From a virus, in the IMG/VR virus record IMGVR_UViG_3300020467_000020, positions 1 to 35,269 of that record: a DNA stretch of 35,269 nt. The stretch is one strand, 5' to 3'. Below the pieces are notes generated by a model. The model did no database searches. It had not been told where the DNA came from and worked only from the letters and a program-made list of their open reading frames with translations. A program made the translations under genes and the position numbers. Shown here one piece after another: positions 1-4,944 of the stretch. Within the stretch, counting starts at the first letter, position 1, and every line of letters starts with the position of its first letter.

Positions 1-678
1 TTGTTGTTCTGGTGTTTGCATCCCAGGGGGTATTTCACCTTCTGCTATTCTTAATATTGTTTGTTCATCTTCTTCTATTTGAGCTGGAGTAAGATTAGCT
101 GTTGTTGCATCTGCTTGTTTTTGACCTTCTGAATAACGATAAGATTCTTTTTTATCAATCCTTCTAGGATCTACATAAAGTTCATCTGTTTCAGGATATT
201 TATTATTAATATTTTCAAATATATTTTTTTTTATTCTCTGTTGTACGGTAGAACTTTCTCTTATATCGTCCCAAGTAACAGGTTCAACATTTAAATCTTG
301 TTGAATACCACCAACATTAGTTGATGTTGCTGTACCAGGCTTAGGACGACCTCTTACTAATTGACCACTTTGGTCCCGTGTTACTGTTTCTGTATTAGGT
401 GGGATTTTATCAACAAAATTTAAAAGATTCCTTCTAGCATTAGGATTAAGAGCAGCTAATGCAGCAGCACCAATAGCTGTCAATCCTGCAACTTTTCCCA
501 GACCAACATCATTTCGCTCGATATAATCTTCTTTACTTTCTGTAAATTTATTAACAAGTCTACTTTTTTTCCATTGGTTAACAGCTGGAGCTAATTGTGC
601 CTCTTCCTTCTTACTTTTAGGTAATGGAGTACCAGTAGCTTCTGCATATCTATAGAAATCGGCTGCAGCAACGACCAT
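1..678 (-). CDS. Partial minus-strand gene, probable virion-associated protein
   Basis: The reverse strand is open from an ATG at 678 to the window edge without a stop, giving 226 residues; the C-terminus lies outside. The N-terminus (VVAAADFYRYAEATGTPLPK) leads into a charged stretch, then a small Ala/Leu-rich segment (about residues 62-75, GKVAGLTAIGAAALAALNP) that could be a membrane or hydrophobic patch, then a polar, disordered-looking tail rich in T, Q and E. I have a recollection of similar N-termini in cyanophage structural modules, but no catalytic motif is visible and the virion role is inference. It is transcribed away from the gene at 780, so the gap between them should hold two divergent promoters. 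Confidence 0.7.
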   Translation of the reverse strand, partial: MVVAAADFYRYAEATGTPLPKSKKEEAQLAPAVNQWKKSRLVNKFTESKEDYIERNDVGLGKVAGLTAIGAAALAALNPNARRNLLNFVDKIPPNTETVTRDQSGQLVRGRPKPGTATSTNVGGIQQDLNVEPVTWDDIRESSTVQQRIKKNIFENINNKYPETDELYVDPRRIDKKESYRYSEGQKQADATTANLTPAQIEEDEQTILRIAEGEIPPGMQTPEQQ

Positions 679-720
679 ATTACTTTATTTTCTAAATTAT
701 TCCTTCTAATTATTCTATTC

Positions 721-749
721 TTGATAAATCTAAGAAATAGTACGATTAT
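721..749 (+). promoter_or_regulatory. Candidate sigma70-type promoter for the gene at 780
   Basis: A TTGATA (-35-like) at 721-726 is followed after 17 nt by GATTAT (-10-like) at 744-749, 31 nt before the ATG at 780. It lies in the AT-rich divergent gap between the minus-strand gene ending at 678 and the plus-strand gene. In such AT-rich DNA the match could be chance. Confidence 0.3.
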
Positions 750-779
750 TATTAATATTATTCTCATTATTACAAAATA

Positions 780-1028
780 ATGGATATTGAAGATAGAAAA
801 AAGAAAGTTAAAGGTCTATTATCTATAAAAGATAGAGCTTTGAAGCAATTAAAAGCTGGAACAGATCCTTTTGAAGTCAGAGAATTTGTAGATGAGGCAA
901 AAATAGGATTAGCTTATGAAATTCCTGATATTGATGCTCATGTACAAGCAACAAATGCAGCTTTGAAACATAAAAGACAAAAAGAAAGTTTCTATATTCC
1001 AGAAAAGAAAGATAATCTTTTTCATTAA
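780..1028 (+). CDS. Small charged helical protein of unknown function
   Basis: 82 residues, not recognised. The sequence is strongly charged and mostly helical in character: Lys-rich at the N-terminus (DRKKKVKGLL), a middle acidic segment (PFEVREFVDEAK) and a basic C-terminus. No membrane segment, cysteine pair or known motif is visible. It stands alone between the divergent promoter gap and the gene-free origin candidate; no Shine-Dalgarno sequence precedes its ATG (upstream is ATTATTACAAAATA). Confidence 0.65.
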   Translation: MDIEDRKKKVKGLLSIKDRALKQLKAGTDPFEVREFVDEAKIGLAYEIPDIDAHVQATNAALKHKRQKESFYIPEKKDNLFH

Positions 1029-1311
1029 GACTTTTTAATACAAAATATAAATATATAAAGGCGACTTTTGGCTGATTTCTTGGGCTAATTGGGGAATTTC
1101 GCTACAAAATTAACTTTTTACTTAAAAAAGAAGGCTCGTATATATCTCAAATAGGGAACAAAATTTCCTGACTAGTCTCCCACCACCCTACCGAATACGA
1201 TCCTGTAAAGAAAAAAAATAAAGGGGGGAATATGTACATATATATCTTTATATACACCCAAGTATATAGAGAGAATGTCACGATTCACCCACATATGACT
1301 GTTTTCCACAG

Positions 1312-1332
1312 ATTTTAGTGGGTTTTTCCACA
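1312..1332 (+). promoter_or_regulatory. Tandem DnaA boxes 1 and 2
   Basis: TTTTCCACA occurs exactly at 1312-1320 and again at 1324-1332, same strand, 12 nt start to start, so slightly over one helical turn. This suits side-by-side DnaA binding. Confidence 0.6.
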
Positions 1333-1402
1333 ATTCCCGCCCGAATTTGGGGAGAGTTCCGTCGCACTGTAAGTGTTAGATAGAACTGTATTTAACTTGG
1401 CA

Positions 1403-1418
1403 CTGTGGTTTTCCACAG
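1403..1418 (+). promoter_or_regulatory. DnaA box 3 within an inverted repeat
   Basis: TTTTCCACA at 1409-1417 forms the right arm and loop of CTGTGG-TTTT-CCACAG. The site could bind DnaA as duplex or extrude as a hairpin. It is 33 nt before the start of the gene at 1450 and could also autoregulate that transcript. Confidence 0.5.
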
Positions 1419-1449
1419 GTAAGACCAGCTGTTCACTTAACTTAATCCT

Positions 1450-1596
1450 ATGTCTAGAAAACATTCCATCACTGAAACTGAATTCAATTCCCTTATTGAT
1501 ACAGCTGTGAAAATCTATCGTCGTTCTGACGTTATGGCTAAATATTCACTGCAAGAAGTCATCAAGATAGGAGCTGAAGAATACTTTAGTGAATAA
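1450..1596 (+). CDS. Small protein, first gene after the origin candidate
   Basis: 48 residues (MSRKHSITETEFN...EYFSE), unrecognised. The sequence looks helical, with a basic N-terminus and KIYRRSD in the middle; it could be a small DNA-binding or inhibitor protein, but no motif proves that. The ATG follows the SD-less leader CACTTAACTTAATCCT. The stop TAA (1594-1596) ends on the first base of the tRNA-like element A. Confidence 0.6.
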   Translation: MSRKHSITETEFNSLIDTAVKIYRRSDVMAKYSLQEVIKIGAEEYFSE

Positions 1597-1636
1597 CTGA
1601 GTGGGTTTTAAGGAGGGTTCAACTCCCTCCCTCAGT
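1596..1636 (+). ncRNA. tRNA-like element A (acceptor/T-arm mini-fold)
   Basis: ACTGAG (1596-1601) pairs with CTCAGT (1631-1636). Inside, GGAGGG (1612-1617) pairs with CCCTCC (1625-1630) around the 7-nt loop TTCAACT, which has the T54-T55-C56-R57-A58 pattern of a tRNA T loop. The two helices stack directly on the 3' side to give 12 bp, the length of a tRNA acceptor plus T stem. The 10 nt between ACTGAG and GGAGGG (TGGGTTTTAA) form no arm, so D and anticodon arms are absent. No CCA is encoded. The fold follows directly on the stop codon of the gene at 1450. Confidence 0.6.
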
Positions 1637-1639
1637 CTT

Positions 1640-1658
1640 GCCGTCCACTGAGGATGGC
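1640..1658 (+). promoter_or_regulatory. Companion hairpin A' with ACTGA loop
   Basis: GCCGTCC (1640-1646) pairs with GGATGGC (1652-1658), with one G-U pair, around the loop ACTGA. It lies 3 nt after element A and 13 nt before the ATG at 1672. The loop plus the next G (ACTGAG) repeats the 5' strand of element A and could pair with CTCAGT instead, so two exclusive folds are possible. Confidence 0.5.
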
Positions 1659-1671
1659 TTACTTCGACATC

Positions 1672-1851
1672 ATGTCTATTCGTTCTCGCTTTGTATCTTC
1701 TCTTCGTTCTGTTGCTAATGCAGTAGAGCGTGACAATACAGGCGATAAGGTTCGCCAGTTGATCTATGACACACGTGTCAAAGTTGCTGGTGTAATCGAA
1801 CCTTCTACTCCCAAGGTTATTAAAGGGGGTGCTGAAGTGTCTGGATCATAG
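1672..1851 (+). CDS. Small basic protein
   Basis: 59 residues, unrecognised: MSIRSRFVSSLRSVANAVER, then a mixed helix and a C-terminal PSTPKVIKGG tail. An in-frame ATG at 1654 would add MAYFDI, but that ATG lies in the 3' strand of hairpin A'. In the two genes behind identical hairpins (2192 and 2424) the ATG comes 12-13 nt after the hairpin, exactly where 1672 falls, so I prefer 1672. The last codons and the TAG stop are part of tRNA-like element B, which constrains the C-terminal sequence. Confidence 0.6.
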   Translation: MSIRSRFVSSLRSVANAVERDNTGDKVRQLIYDTRVKVAGVIEPSTPKVIKGGAEVSGS

Positions 1852-1883
1852 CCAGGTCGGGGGTGCAACTCCCCCACTTCAGA
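1832..1883 (+). ncRNA. tRNA-like element B: D-armless tRNA fold with CAU loop
   Basis: Acceptor CTGAAGT (1832-1838) pairs perfectly with ACTTCAG (1876-1882). After one G, TCTGG (1840-1844) pairs with CCAGG (1852-1856, one U-G) around the 7-nt loop ATCATAG. After TC, GGGGG pairs with CCCCC around the 7-nt loop TGCAACT. A1883 sits at the discriminator position. In tRNA numbering the middle loop has U33, anticodon CAU and A37. Only the D arm is missing and no CCA is encoded. The TAG stop of the upstream gene (1849-1851) lies in the anticodon-like loop. Stem sequences differ entirely from elements A, C and D while the architecture is kept, which is covariation-type support. Charging is not implied. 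Confidence 0.6.
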
Positions 1884-1885
1884 AT

Positions 1886-1906
1886 TACCTACAGCAGAGA
1901 TAGGTA
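1886..1906 (+). promoter_or_regulatory. Companion hairpin B'
   Basis: TACCTA (1886-1891) pairs with TAGGTA (1901-1906) around a 9-nt loop (CAGCAGAGA). It sits 2 nt after the discriminator base of element B and 23 nt before the ATG at 1930. Unlike A', C' and D', its loop is not complementary to the acceptor strand of its element. Confidence 0.4.
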
Positions 1907-1929
1907 CTGCACTCAACATAGGTGACATT

Positions 1930-2100
1930 ATGTTCGCTGTTGAATTTATCGGTACTTCTGGTTCTCCAGAACGTAAAGAGTTTGATACTCGTGATCAAGC
2001 TACTGGTTATGCCGATTCTCTTGCTACACATACACGTGTTTTAAACAGGTGTGTGATTAATGGCGAGAATTGGGAATTACCTCTTTATGGGTACCGCTAA
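1930..2100 (+). CDS. Small protein of unknown function
   Basis: 56 residues (MFAVEFIGTSGSPERKEFDT...WELPLYGYR), unrecognised. The pattern of short beta strands with a helix (FDTRDQATGYADSLATH) suggests a small alpha/beta fold. The ATG follows hairpin B' by 23 nt. The TAA stop is 2 nt before the acceptor strand of element C. Confidence 0.55.
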   Translation: MFAVEFIGTSGSPERKEFDTRDQATGYADSLATHTRVLNRCVINGENWELPLYGYR

Positions 2101-2102
2101 TG

Positions 2103-2156
2103 ACTGAGCTTGGTCAGCTTCGTGCTGTAAAGGAGGGTTCGACTCCCTCCCTCAGT
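2103..2156 (+). ncRNA. tRNA-like element C
   Basis: ACTGAG (2103-2108) pairs with CTCAGT (2151-2156). GGAGGG (2132-2137) pairs with CCCTCC (2145-2150) around the T-loop-like TTCGACT. A middle arm is present as CAGC (2115-2118) / GCTG (2124-2127) with loop TTCGT, in the place of the anticodon arm but without a 7-nt loop. A competing D-arm-like pairing (GCT-TGGTC-AGC, 2108-2118) is possible. It starts 2 nt after the TAA at 2098-2100. Element D is nearly identical outside the middle loop. Confidence 0.6.
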
Positions 2157-2159
2157 ATT

Positions 2160-2178
2160 ACCACTCACTGAGAGTGGT
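2160..2178 (+). promoter_or_regulatory. Companion hairpin C' with ACTGA loop
   Basis: ACCACTC (2160-2166) pairs with GAGTGGT (2172-2178) around ACTGA. It is 3 nt after element C and 13 nt before the ATG at 2192. CTCAGT of element C and ACTGAG of this hairpin are also complementary with a 10-nt gap, the same spacing as in the A and D units. Confidence 0.5.
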
Positions 2179-2191
2179 CTTAATTCAAGTT

Positions 2192-2341
2192 ATGAACTAT
2201 TTCAAACACGTAACTACTGATCTTTGGATTGCATTTGGAATTGGTGCATGTATAGGTGGAGCTATTCGCCTATGGTTATGCCACGGTAGTTGGATGAATT
2301 TTATCAATCCTTTCTACCCATTCAATCTTTTAATCAACTGA
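2192..2341 (+). CDS. Small membrane protein
   Basis: 49 residues with one clear hydrophobic segment (about residues 11-30, LWIAFGIGACIGGAIRLWLC), so a single-span inner-membrane peptide is likely. Function unknown; small early membrane peptides of phages often act on host membrane processes, but nothing here shows that. The TGA stop (2339-2341) lies within the 5' acceptor strand of element D, so the end of the gene and the RNA fold are interlocked. Confidence 0.6.
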   Translation: MNYFKHVTTDLWIAFGIGACIGGAIRLWLCHGSWMNFINPFYPFNLLIN

Positions 2342-2389
2342 GCTTGGTCAGCTTTAGCTGTAATGGAGGGTTCAACTCCCTCCCTCAGT
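2337..2389 (+). ncRNA. tRNA-like element D
   Basis: ACTGAG (2337-2342) pairs with CTCAGT (2384-2389); GGAGGG (2365-2370) with CCCTCC (2378-2383) around TTCAACT; middle arm CAGC (2349-2352) / GCTG (2357-2360) with loop TTTA. It is a close copy of element C with changes only in loops and linkers. Cleavage at the 5' end of the acceptor, as RNase P would do, would remove the upstream stop codon. Confidence 0.6.
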
Positions 2390-2392
2390 ATT

Positions 2393-2411
2393 ACCACTCA
2401 CTGAGAGTGGT
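2393..2411 (+). promoter_or_regulatory. Companion hairpin D' with ACTGA loop
   Basis: ACCACTC (2393-2399) pairs with GAGTGGT (2405-2411) around ACTGA, identical to hairpin C'. The ATG at 2424 follows after 12 nt. Confidence 0.5.
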
Positions 2412-2423
2412 CCCCTTGATCTA

Positions 2424-2762
2424 ATGCCCATGCAAGAGATCCCTATTACTTCTAAGCCTTTCTTTGAAGTAAATCCCTCTGACTTTACACGTTCTGTAGA
2501 AGGTGGATGTATCCGTTATCGTCTCTACTACAAGTATGGTCCTGTTGATATGTCTATTGTTACCATACCTCCTAAAGCAACTGGAATGTATGGAAACCTT
2601 GGACTAGCAGGAGAACCTACTAGGTATGAAGTCATGTATTTCGATCCTCGAATGGAGGAGCCTATGGAATATATGACATGGGACGATATTGCAGGTACTA
2701 TCCGTTGGCTTTTTGCCAAACATCAACAAGAACTTGATAAATTCAGTTTGGTAGAGGCATAG
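2424..2762 (+). CDS. Hypothetical protein with conserved-looking alpha/beta fold
   Basis: 112 residues, unrecognised. The sequence alternates beta-like strands (IRYRLYYKYGPVDMSIVTI) with a C-terminal helix (AGTIRWLFAKHQQELDKFS). Many acidic and aromatic residues, no membrane segment. ATG 2424 is chosen because it lies 12 nt after hairpin D'; a second ATG at 2430 is two codons on. The last three codons and the TAG stop are inside element E. Confidence 0.7.
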   Translation: MPMQEIPITSKPFFEVNPSDFTRSVEGGCIRYRLYYKYGPVDMSIVTIPPKATGMYGNLGLAGEPTRYEVMYFDPRMEEPMEYMTWDDIAGTIRWLFAKHQQELDKFSLVEA

Positions 2763-2795
2763 ACCGCCTAGCCAGGTGCAAGCCCTGGTCTACCA
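2749..2795 (+). ncRNA. tRNA-like element E: D-armless fold with stop codon in the loop
   Basis: TGGTAGA (2749-2755) pairs perfectly with TCTACCA (2789-2795). GGC (2756-2758) pairs with GCC (2766-2768) around the 7-nt loop ATAGACC. CCAGG (2772-2776) pairs with CCTGG (2784-2788) around the T-loop-like TGCAAGC. The TAG stop of the preceding gene (2760-2762) lies in the anticodon-like loop, as in element B. All stems differ in sequence from A-D but keep 7 bp + arm + 5 bp/7-nt T arm. The final CCA of the acceptor strand is paired, not a free tail. Confidence 0.55.
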
Positions 2796-2797
2796 AT

Positions 2798-2824
2798 TGG
2801 ACTTTAACCAGTGGAACTAGTCCA
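2798..2824 (+). promoter_or_regulatory. Companion hairpin E'
   Basis: TGGACT (2798-2803) pairs with AGTCCA (2819-2824) around a 15-nt loop. It is 2 nt after element E and 34 nt before the ATG at 2859. Confidence 0.35.
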
Positions 2825-2858
2825 TCCACATCGCTTGTCCTTTAGCCCCTAATTTATT

Positions 2859-3092
2859 ATGGCTACTATCAAACATCTCTCATGGTGTTACCCAGAAACA
2901 ACATCAGATGACTGGGTTGAATATTCCGTTAGTAATCCAGATGCAAGCTTTATGTCTTACTGGAAATTAGATAACAGAGGTGAAGCTTATGTAGCGGCTA
3001 CTAAGCCGTTCCATAGAGAACCTCATCTAAGTGTCAAAGACATATTGGAATGCATGAAGAATTACTACGAGGAAATGTCATGTAATCTCTGA
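2859..3092 (+). CDS. Hypothetical protein
   Basis: 77 residues, unrecognised: MATIKHLSWCYPETTSDDW, a mixed middle part, and a helical C-terminus with two cysteines (ILECMKNYYEEMSCNL). Acidic and cytosolic in character. The ATG follows the unstructured leader CCCCTAATTTATT. After its TGA come two strong hairpins rather than a tRNA-like element. Confidence 0.65.
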   Translation: MATIKHLSWCYPETTSDDWVEYSVSNPDASFMSYWKLDNRGEAYVAATKPFHREPHLSVKDILECMKNYYEEMSCNL

Positions 3093-3101
3093 TCCCTTCT
3101 C

Positions 3102-3146
3102 AAAGCCCTTCCAGCAATGGTGGGCTTTCTGCAGGGTTCTCCCTGC
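3102..3146 (+). promoter_or_regulatory. Double hairpin between genes, with a direct repeat after it
   Basis: AAAGCCC (3102-3108) pairs with GGGCTTT (3122-3128); then GCAGGG (3131-3136) pairs with CCCTGC (3141-3146) around TTCT. No T run follows, so these are not standard terminators. CTTGTTCTAT is repeated at 3146-3155 and 3161-3170, the second copy ending in the start codon region of the next gene. Confidence 0.45.
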
Positions 3147-3168
3147 TTGTTCTATACCTACTTGTTCT

Positions 3169-3795
3169 ATGGACAAAGCTAAGAAAGAGTTGAAGCAAAA
3201 GCTTGTTGACAAATTCAACATTGACTTTACTCATCCAGAGTATATCTCTGGTGATAAACAACTCTTTTATGCTCTTCTGAACGAATCAGAAGATGATTAC
3301 AAGGGTAGTCAAGAGGAATGTGCTTCCTTAAAGAAGACTATTGATGAGTTACGTGGTTTTAATCACAATCAAATGAATCAAATTGATTGTTTAAAAGCAG
3401 TACATACCCGTGAGATCAAGTGTCTCGAAGAGGTAAAGATAGGACAGAAACATACTATTGATTCTCTTGAAGCAGAGTTAGTTAAAGTTCGATCTGAATG
3501 CGACAAGTTTAAAGCTCAACAAGCAGAAGATCAGAATGCACTAGCTCTTGCTGATGAAGAGATTCAACTGGTTAAAGAAGTTGCTGCCGAATGGGAGCAT
3601 AAATCTAAATCTGTCCGTAAAATTCCTCTTCTAGGTACTGATACTCTTAGCTACCAAAGTGATATCCTCCTGCGTTGGCAAGAGCATATAAAGGAATGGA
3701 ACGATCTAGTTTCCGACTTCCAGAAGAAGTATTTACCTCCTTTGAAGGAAGGTTTTAACTCTTTCGTTACGAGGGTTAAGAACGTGGAAATCTAG
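3169..3795 (+). CDS. Coiled-coil protein
   Basis: 208 residues. From about residue 45 to 150 it is a long heptad-like coiled coil (CASLKKTIDELRG, DSLEAELVKVRSECDKFK, EEIQLVKEVAAEWEHK). The C-terminal 50 residues look globular, with two tryptophans (LLRWQEHIKEWNDLVSDF). It is likely an oligomeric cytosolic protein; partner and role are unknown. Its stop is followed by a chain of three hairpins before the next gene. Confidence 0.75.
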   Translation: MDKAKKELKQKLVDKFNIDFTHPEYISGDKQLFYALLNESEDDYKGSQEECASLKKTIDELRGFNHNQMNQIDCLKAVHTREIKCLEEVKIGQKHTIDSLEAELVKVRSECDKFKAQQAEDQNALALADEEIQLVKEVAAEWEHKSKSVRKIPLLGTDTLSYQSDILLRWQEHIKEWNDLVSDFQKKYLPPLKEGFNSFVTRVKNVEI

Positions 3796-3808
3796 TTGAT
3801 TCTCTCCT

Positions 3809-3876
3809 GGAGTCATTCCCGAAAGGGTTGGCTCCCTGAGAGGTTCATCCTCTCTGCCTACACGATTGGGATAGGC
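3809..3876 (+). promoter_or_regulatory. Three-hairpin leader
   Basis: GGAG (3809-3812)/CTCC (3832-3835) encloses CCC-GAAA-GGG (3818-3827, a GNRA tetraloop). GAGAGG (3838-3843) pairs with CCTCTC (3849-3854) around TTCAT. GCCTA (3856-3860) pairs with TAGGC (3872-3876). The last resembles hairpin B'. The ATG of the next gene is 24 nt downstream. Confidence 0.45.
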
Positions 3877-3900
3877 TCCAACACAATTCAACTTAATACC

Positions 3901-4263
3901 ATGCTTACCGTACAAGGTACTGGAAACATCAGCTTCGTTCGTTTAGCTAAGAACGGACAAGATGAGTGGTTAGAGATCGAAATTATCTCTAGTGATCTTG
4001 ATGATAGTTCTATCAAGGTATTTGCTAGAAGTAAGAACGGTCTTTATAAAGCTCATAAAGATGGTTCCAAGCTTATAGGTAGACAAGTCGCCTTCCATGG
4101 TAGTGCTGATAGACGCACTATTAGAGATCACTATATTGATCAAGAAGGAGCAATGCATACACTTAAAATGCCTGAAATGCGTTTAAGATATGCAGTTGTA
4201 GAAAGACTTGGTAAACCTGAAGTTACAAAGACCAATCCAAAGGTAAAGACTATGGCTAAATAG
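3901..4263 (+). CDS. Hypothetical beta-rich protein
   Basis: 120 residues. Repeated beta-strand patterns (GNISFVRLAK, WLEIEIISSDL, SIKVFARSKNG) suggest a beta-barrel or beta-sandwich; the C-terminus is basic (KTNPKVKTMAK), which could contact nucleic acid. Family not recognised. The ATG at 3901 is preferred over upstream near-starts because the upstream part is the hairpin leader, and it is preceded by the recurring SD-less leader TTCAACTTAATACC. Confidence 0.65.
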   Translation: MLTVQGTGNISFVRLAKNGQDEWLEIEIISSDLDDSSIKVFARSKNGLYKAHKDGSKLIGRQVAFHGSADRRTIRDHYIDQEGAMHTLKMPEMRLRYAVVERLGKPEVTKTNPKVKTMAK

Positions 4264-4268
4264 TCGAA

Positions 4269-4319
4269 ACTCCCTTCGGGGAGTCGATGGGAACTAACCC
4301 ACCCATCCTGACGAGACAG
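4269..4319 (+). promoter_or_regulatory. Hairpin cluster with UUCG tetraloop
   Basis: ACTCCC-TTCG-GGGAGT (4269-4284) is a very stable UUCG hairpin. GATGGG (4286-4291) pairs with CCCATC (4302-4307). CTG (4308-4310) can pair with CAG (4317-4319). It follows the stop at 4263 and ends 26 nt before the ATG at 4346. No T run, so RNA stability or spacing is as likely as termination. Confidence 0.45.
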
Positions 4320-4345
4320 GTTATTATCCAATCGCAAATTTAATC

Positions 4346-4519
4346 ATGAACCAATTTAATTGGAATGATCTTGATCCAAAGACTAAAGAAGATGTTGCTG
4401 AAGTTATTGCTGAAGCTGCTCATGAAGATCAACAACTTGATTATTACATCAAAACCAAGAGCTATGTCTTAACATATAAAGATGTTTTTCCACTTAAAAA
4501 GGAGAAGTCATCTAAATGA
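4346..4519 (+). CDS. Small acidic protein
   Basis: 57 residues (MNQFNWNDLDPKTKEDVAEV...KKEKSSK), unrecognised. An acidic helical N-terminal half (TKEDVAEVIAEAAHEDQQ) is followed by a short beta-like stretch and a basic tail. Leader GCAAATTTAATC precedes the ATG without a Shine-Dalgarno sequence. Confidence 0.55.
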   Translation: MNQFNWNDLDPKTKEDVAEVIAEAAHEDQQLDYYIKTKSYVLTYKDVFPLKKEKSSK

Positions 4520-4592
4520 TATAGATTCAATTATTAATTTTTGTCAATTTACTGAATGTTTATTATGCTGATTGATAGTTTAATTTAAATCT

Positions 4593-4832
4593 ATGTCTGA
4601 ATTACAAGGCAAAATTCACAAGATTGGTGATCGTGTACGTAAGAAGAGTACTCGTGCATCTACTAATGCAGTATATTCTTCACCTATATATGGTCACATT
4701 ACTGAAATTGAGAAGAAGTCTAATTCAGCTAAAAGATGGCATCATTATTGCACTATTAAACATGAAAGAACAGGTAGAACTTCACAACATATTGAACATC
4801 AATTAGTAGCTGCTCCCCTGACCCCTCAGTAG
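4593..4832 (+). CDS. Small SH3/Tudor-like basic protein
   Basis: 79 residues. GKIHKIGDRVRKK followed by a bend and then GHITEIEKKS and YCTIKHERTGR resembles the strand order of small SH3/KOW/Tudor-like barrels. Rich in Lys, Arg and His, so RNA or DNA binding is plausible. The fold call is inference from pattern only. A downstream gap of 226 nt holds hairpins and repeats. Confidence 0.6.
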   Translation: MSELQGKIHKIGDRVRKKSTRASTNAVYSSPIYGHITEIEKKSNSAKRWHHYCTIKHERTGRTSQHIEHQLVAAPLTPQ

Positions 4833-4888
4833 CCTATTACTACCAATAGGTTCTTGAATACTCATTCCTAACTGGGCATTAGATGTTG

Positions 4889-4919
4889 AACTCTTTTTTG
4901 TGAGTAGAAAAGAGTTTTA
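4889..4919 (+). terminator. Possible terminator hairpin
   Basis: AACTCTTTT (4889-4897) pairs perfectly with AAAAGAGTT (4908-4916) around a 10-nt loop, followed by TTTATT. The stem is AT-rich and the T run short, so termination may be weak. A small hairpin CCTATT/AATAGG lies just upstream (about 4833-4850). Confidence 0.4.
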
Positions 4920-4944
4920 TTAGGTCTGCATACCTCATACATCT

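Larger units (their letters stand above)
1029..1449. other. Gene-free region with three DnaA boxes: candidate replication origin
   Basis: No gene is visible in these 421 nt. Three exact copies of TTTTCCACA, the DnaA box form usual in cyanobacterial origins, lie on the plus strand at 1312-1320, 1324-1332 and 1409-1417. The first two starts are 12 nt apart. The third is inside a perfect 6-bp inverted repeat (CTGTGG-TTTT-CCACAG, 1403-1418). Just upstream, about 1208-1275, is an AT-rich stretch with ATATATAT and TTTATATACA runs that could serve as an unwinding element. The small early genes start at once downstream. The only other copy noticed in the window (34464) is inside a coding region. That this is the phage origin is inference. 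Confidence 0.6.

Noticed and set aside
2528-2719. Minus-strand open frame of 63 codons opposite the gene at 2424
   Set aside because: It lies wholly antisense to a better-supported gene, has no leader or ribosome site and no recognisable motif.
1596-2824. Reading the stem-loops as Rho-independent terminators
   Set aside because: None of the tRNA-like elements or companion hairpins is followed by a T run; they alternate with genes of what appears to be one transcript.
3733-4337. Minus-strand open frames at 3733-3915, 3970-4158 and 4140-4337
   Set aside because: They are antisense to the coiled-coil gene, the beta-rich gene and their hairpin leaders; composition is that of shadow frames.
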